Positions 60,636 to 64,000 of a stretch of DNA of 64,000 nt are shown here, in pieces. Origin of the DNA: RGIG2041 sp045537695 (lineage in GTDB: Bacteria > Bacillota > Clostridia > UBA1381 > UMGS1253); assembly GCA_045537695.1 (NCBI GenBank), contig JAZSQB010000038.1, forward strand, positions 87,615 to 151,614. Direction: 5' to 3'. Within the stretch, counting starts at the first letter, position 1. Each line of letters opens with the position of its first letter. A program made the position numbers and the translations under genes. Below the pieces are notes generated by a model. It saw only the letters and a program-made list of their open reading frames with translations. It did no database searches and was not told the origin of the DNA.

Positions 60636-61346
60636 TTATTTAATATTGTCTTTGTTAAAGCAATACCCCACACCGCGCTTGGTTAATACAAAGTTTGGTA
60701 TGCTTGGGTCATCTTCAATTTTTTCGCGCAGACGGCGGATGGTTACGTCGACAGTACGTACATCACCGTAGTATTCATAACCCCACACCTTTTCCAAGAG
60801 CATTTCGCGTGTAAACACCTTATCCGGCTGCAATGCCAGGAATTTTAAAAGTTCAAATTCGCGCAGCGTTAAATCGACAATTGCTTCATCGCGACGCACT
60901 TCATAGCGATCGAGATTTAAAACGATGCGACCGGCATTGATGGTGTTGGCATCGTCTGACGTTGCTTCTGTCGGTTCATTTACGCTGCGGCGTAAGTTTG
61001 CTTTTACACGTGCCATCAACTCACGCACGGAAAAAGGCTTGGTGATATAATCATCTGCACCCAGCTCCAGACCGAGCACCTTGTCTACTTCTTCATCACG
61101 TGCTGTCAGCATTAGAATCGGGGTAGTATATTTGTTTTCACGAATTTTGCGGCATACCTCAAAACCGTCCATTTTCGGTAGCATAACGTCGAGCAAAATC
61201 GCATCCGGCTTTTCAGAAAGAGCTAAATCAAGCGCAGTTTGTCCGTCGTGGGCAACCAAGGTTGTATAGCCTTCTTTTTCTAAATTAATTTTCAATATTT
61301 CTGCAATTGGAATTTCATCATCCACGATTAAAATGCGCTTATCCAT
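60636..61346 (-). CDS. walR: WalR-type OmpR-family response regulator
   Basis: A 236-residue regulator. Receiver domain with the acidic pocket VDDE and the phospho-acceptor Asp53 (LLDVMLPKMDG), Lys in ITKPFSVRE; then a winged helix with LTLREFELLKFLA and GDVRTVDVTIRRLREKIED. The start at 61346 follows AGGAGG by 7 nt. With WalK it controls cell-wall metabolism genes. Confidence 0.93.
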   Translation of the reverse strand: MDKRILIVDDEIPIAEILKINLEKEGYTTLVAHDGQTALDLALSEKPDAILLDVMLPKMDGFEVCRKIRENKYTTPILMLTARDEEVDKVLGLELGADDYITKPFSVRELMARVKANLRRSVNEPTEATSDDANTINAGRIVLNLDRYEVRRDEAIVDLTLREFELLKFLALQPDKVFTREMLLEKVWGYEYYGDVRTVDVTIRRLREKIEDDPSIPNFVLTKRGVGYCFNKDNIK

Positions 61347-61392
61347 GTTAACGCCTCCTGGTTGTCGACTGTGCGACATTCAATATATTTTC

Positions 61393-61421
61393 ATTTTAAC
61401 AAACTTATATAGAAGTTGCAA
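61393..61421 (-). promoter_or_regulatory. walR promoter
   Basis: Minus strand TTGCAA (61421-61416), 17 nt, TAAAAT (61398-61393). Repeated A-tracts of 7 to 8 lie just upstream on this strand (61432-61469), an UP-element-like arrangement. Confidence 0.75.
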
Positions 61422-61469
61422 GAAAAATTACAATTTTTTTATTCTTTTTTTTGTTTTTTTGTTTTTTTG

Positions 61470-61612
61470 AAAGCCACCCAATCCCGAAAATGGCTGTAGC
61501 AAGCAGAAAAAACTTAGCTACAACCTAAAAGCACTGTTTGCGTGTCAATGCAAGCAATGAAAAATGGGTTTCGAATTCTGTCAAAATTAAATTTGATTTC
61601 TGTGCAGATTGC
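61470..61612. other. Intergenic DNA next to the IS element
   Basis: No gene seen. It holds an inverted repeat TGTAGC (61495-61500) with GCTACA (61517-61522). Confidence 0.4.
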
Positions 61613-62625
61613 AGGTTTGTCGATGATGTGTTACAAAATCAATTAAAAATTTCACCAGCCTCAAGGAAAGCTTTGATGTAATCTATAGGAGCCTTCCAAT
61701 TAAGTGGTCGCATAGAAAATTTATTGTAGTTATAGGTATGAACCTTTAATTGTTTTGCAAAATCATCAAATGAATAAAATTTATGTGTAGCATAAAAGTA
61801 TTCATTATCTTTACGATGTGAGCGTTCAACCTTTCCATTATGTCTCGGCGTAAATGGTCGTATTAACTTGTGTTGTATGTGGTGCTTTTTTAGAGCTATT
61901 TCAAACAATGTAAGTTTCGGCTTGCCTACATTTAGCCGATTAGTAAATTTCAGTCCATTATCAGTTTGCACGCACTGTACAGGGAATTTAAATGCTTTTA
62001 GCCTATGTTCGAGAAATATTACTGATGAATATGTACTGTGTTCTTCAAATGCCTCGACATATCTGAAACGAGAGTATTCATCAATAGCTGTATATTGATA
62101 GAATTTACTACCTTTTGCATCTCCGACAATACATGCTCCCGGTACAAATGTTACATCAATTTGTTCTCTCATTTGACCTTGTCGACGCATAACGCGATAA
62201 AGCCCCGTTACAGCGCGAGAATATCCTCTTTGACGAAGCTTTGCCCAAAAGACAACTAAACCTACGTTTGCATTGCGTTTTCGCATATCGGTAATCAGGT
62301 TGAGTTCCTCAGGTGTTCTGATTTGGATGGTAATGTGGTTTGTGAGATTTATCGGCTAAAGATTGCAATGTTTTATTGTACCTCTTTCGCCAACGATAAA
62401 CATATTGACGGGTTACTTTGTATCGAATTGCAGCTTTAGTACGCCGTTTTTAAAAGAATATTCAATTACCGCTTGCCTAAACTTCATAGTTTGTGTTATA
62501 GGTTTATATACGGAAACTCTCCTTGTGATAGTTTGGTGTGGTAACTTAACTATAACACATTTTGGAAAGTTTCCGTATTCTTTTTTACAAAATGTTGTGT
62601 CGTGTAACACATCTCTTGTAAACCT
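61613..62625 (-). mobile_element. Decayed IS481-like insertion sequence
   Basis: About 1 kb bounded by inverted repeats of 23 bp with 17 matches: 61613-61635 and 62603-62625, each ending inward in GATGTGTTACA. The inner part begins TGTGTTACA, as is common for IS481 (TGT ends). It encloses a single frameshifted transposase gene. No clear target duplication was found. Confidence 0.7.
61639..62487 (-). pseudogene. IS481-like DDE transposase, frameshifted
   Basis: The C-terminal 215 codons form an intact integrase core: YTAIDEYSRFRYV with the first Asp, QTDNGLKFTNR with the second, and GKVERSHRKDNEYF with the Glu. The N-terminal HTH is split. It starts at ATG 62487 (MKFRQAVIEYSFKNG), shifts frame near 62440 before KAAIRYKVTRQYVYRWRKRY, and shifts again near 62312 before PEELNLITDMRKRN. 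Two single-base lesions make activity unlikely. Confidence 0.8.
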
Positions 62626-62667
62626 ACAATATGCGGCAAGAATGGGTTGCGGTTACGATAACAGACA

Positions 62668-62695
62668 AACCGTGAACTTACAGTTCACGGTTTTT
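62668..62695 (+). terminator. Orphan terminator on the plus strand
   Basis: ACCGTGAACT (62669-62678) with AGTTCACGGT (62682-62691) and a T run. No plus-strand gene precedes it; it may be the relic of a unit broken by the IS. Confidence 0.7.
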
Positions 62696-62702
62696 GTTGG
62701 CG

Positions 62703-62755
62703 GAAATGCAGAGATTTGAACTCCGGCGGCAGTTTGAGCCGACTTACTGCATTTC
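62703..62755. repeat. Palindromic region, possible attachment-site relic
   Basis: GAAATGCAG (62703-62711) and CTGCATTTC (62747-62755) enclose CGGC/GCCG. Read on the minus strand the left part (GGAGTTCAAATCTCTGC) looks like a tRNA T-arm and acceptor end, but no complete tRNA can be folded. Confidence 0.35.
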
Positions 62756-63039
62756 GAGCTGTTAGACAGTGTTTTTAGATAGAGAAAATAAGCGGAAGTT
62801 AAAGGAACTTAAAAAGCGATAAAAACCGCATAAAATAAAGGCTTTGAGGGCTTAAAAACCTTCAAAGCCTTTGCTGTTCTCGAAATTTTCGTATTGCCAC
62901 TTTTAGATAGCTTTTTTGGGTTTTCGCTAGAAAAGTGCTAGAAAAATGTTAGATAAAATATATGAAACGATAAAACAGTTTTGCAGAATAACTTTACCTT
63001 AAAAACAAATAATAAATAAGGGAAAATTTACTTAAAACA
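62756..63039. other. AT-rich non-coding stretch before fic
   Basis: No gene seen. It holds a hairpin AAAGGCTTTGA (62838-62848) with TCAAAGCCTTT (62863-62873) and a lone TAAGGGAA (63017-63024) related to the fic operator. Confidence 0.45.
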
Positions 63040-63077
63040 TTGACAGTTCCCTTAATATGTGATAATATTTAAGGGAA
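63040..63077 (+). promoter_or_regulatory. fic promoter with overlapping operator
   Basis: TTGACA (63040-63045), 17 nt, TAATAT (63063-63068). TTCCCTTAA (63047-63055) and TTAAGGGAA (63069-63077) are exact inverted copies around the -10, 13 nt apart. AAGGAGG follows at 63081-63087. Confidence 0.8.
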
Positions 63078-63095
63078 AGAAAGGAGGTTAAGGGC

Positions 63096-64000
63096 ATGAG
63101 AATATTTAATTATTCGATAATCAAAGAACATAAATGGGATTCTGAAATTCTCGGTCTTGTTGCTGCAATATATAAAGAAGTCGGCAAACAAGACCTTTAT
63201 CTTAAACGACGCCCTGAAGAGCTTGAAAAGCTTGTGGAAATTGCAAAGGTGCAAAGCACAGAGTCTTCCAATGCAATCGAAGGTATCGTTACAACAAATA
63301 CCCGAATCAAACAGCTTGTAGAAGAAAAGACCTCTCCACGAAATCGTGATGAACAAGAAATTGCGGGATACAGAGATGCTCTTAATATTATCCATGAGAA
63401 CTTTGATGCAATTCCAATTTCTAAAAACTATATCTTACAACTTCATAAAATAATGTACAGCCATATGAATAATCCAATGGCAGGCAAAACAAAGAGTGTG
63501 CAAAATTATATAAGCGCAACTTACCCCGACGGACATTCAGAAGTTCTGTTTACACCACTGGCACCTTATGAAACTGAAGAGGCGCTTGATAAAATCTGCG
63601 AAGAATATAATAAAGTTATCGGCAATCTTGAACTTGAACCATTGATTGCAATTCCCACATTCATTCACGATTTTCTCTGCATTCATCCTTTTAATGACGG
63701 TAACGGAAGAATGTCAAGACTGCTTACCACCTTGTTACTCTACAGAAGCGGATTTTATGTTGGTAAATACATCTCGCTTGAAGCTAAAATTGCAAAGAGC
63801 AAAGATTTATACTACGATTTCCTTAACAAATCTCAGGATGGATGGCATGAAGGCTTAGAGGATGCAACACCGTTTATAAAATATATCCTTGGTACTATCC
63901 TTGCTGCATATAAAGACTTTGAAGACAGATTTTCCATCGTAGAAGAAAAACTTCCTGCAATCGAAATGGTAAGAAAGGCATCACTGAATAAGGTGGGGCG
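63096..64000 (+). CDS. Fic-family protein, 3' end beyond the window
   Basis: At least 301 residues, open to the window edge. The N-terminal region carries the autoinhibitory helix motif ESSNAIEG (S/T-x3-E-G/N) near residue 60, typical of class II Fic proteins. The catalytic motif HPFNDGNGR is near residue 200, with the expected His and Arg. Fic enzymes transfer AMP or related groups to target proteins. This gene is AT-rich, lies next to an IS relic and palindromes, and has an operator on its promoter, so it is probably acquired. Many relatives end in a winged helix, which cannot be seen here. Confidence 0.9.
   Translation, partial: MRIFNYSIIKEHKWDSEILGLVAAIYKEVGKQDLYLKRRPEELEKLVEIAKVQSTESSNAIEGIVTTNTRIKQLVEEKTSPRNRDEQEIAGYRDALNIIHENFDAIPISKNYILQLHKIMYSHMNNPMAGKTKSVQNYISATYPDGHSEVLFTPLAPYETEEALDKICEEYNKVIGNLELEPLIAIPTFIHDFLCIHPFNDGNGRMSRLLTTLLLYRSGFYVGKYISLEAKIAKSKDLYYDFLNKSQDGWHEGLEDATPFIKYILGTILAAYKDFEDRFSIVEEKLPAIEMVRKASLNKVG

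Noticed and set aside
62703..62755. tRNA gene on the minus strand
   Set aside because: Only a T-arm-like and acceptor-like 3' end is visible; no D-arm or anticodon arm can be folded upstream.

Overview
The window looks like core chromosome of a low-to-mid GC Firmicute, most likely a gut-type member of the Clostridia (Oscillospirales-like; this rank is an inference). The grounds are a PolC-type replicase, the ftsW-murG-murA-ftsQ-ftsZ order, WalRK, RNase M5, MurT/GatD, CdaA/CdaR, a PdaA-type deacetylase that hints at sporulation, strong AGGAGG ribosome sites and sigma-A promoters of the TTGACA-N17-TATAAT kind.

Layout. 1-8.1 kb (+): cell wall and division genes (ftsW, murG, murA, ftsQ, ftsZ), then recX, rimO, pgsA. 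8.3-20.5 kb (-): a GNAT enzyme with a CapA-like lipoprotein, a MarR-controlled heterodimeric ABC exporter, gyrA, and the glycolytic set pgk-tpiA-gpmI. 21-23.5 kb (+): two LplB/LplC-type sugar permeases, the first with a very long charged coiled-coil N-terminus. 23.5-30 kb: a DMT exporter, the murT-gatD-AEC operon, hpf, and a probable pyridoxine pair (ECF S component plus kinase). 30-39 kb (+): cdaA-cdaR, polC, a small phosphatase, galE, and an SOS-type dinB. 39-50.2 kb (-): an eight-gene purine operon, purE-purF-purM-purN-purO-purH-purD-purL, led by a ZTP (pfl) riboswitch with a terminator. 50.2-54.3 kb (+): an MBOAT/DHHW acylation pair flanked by two paralogous lipoproteins. 54.3-58 kb: a candidate small RNA (-), then aroC, an ECF sigma/anti-sigma pair and a PdaA-like lipoprotein (+). 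58.1-61.4 kb (-): walR-walK-rnmV. 61.4-64 kb: an accessory junction with a decayed IS481-like element, several palindromes, and a Fic gene running off the window.

Most unusual points. Two glutamine amidotransferases have lost the nucleophilic cysteine: GatD has Gly95 at that place and PurF begins Met-Gly-Gly. PurL in the same operon keeps its cysteine. The last two steps of IMP synthesis are split between an archaeal-type PurO cyclohydrolase and a PurH that has only the transformylase half. Related palindromic elements lie between purF and purM and between purH and purD. The coiled-coil permease, the lipoprotein-flanked acylation cassette and the small RNA are further candidates for undescribed biology.

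How the genes connect. Lipid II is made (murA, murG), amidated (murT/gatD, if active), polymerised at the septum (ftsW, ftsQ, ftsZ) and surveyed by WalRK. Purine supply is sensed through ZTP. DNA damage induces dinB. c-di-AMP is made by CdaA under CdaR. All functions are read from sequence motifs; no database search was run.
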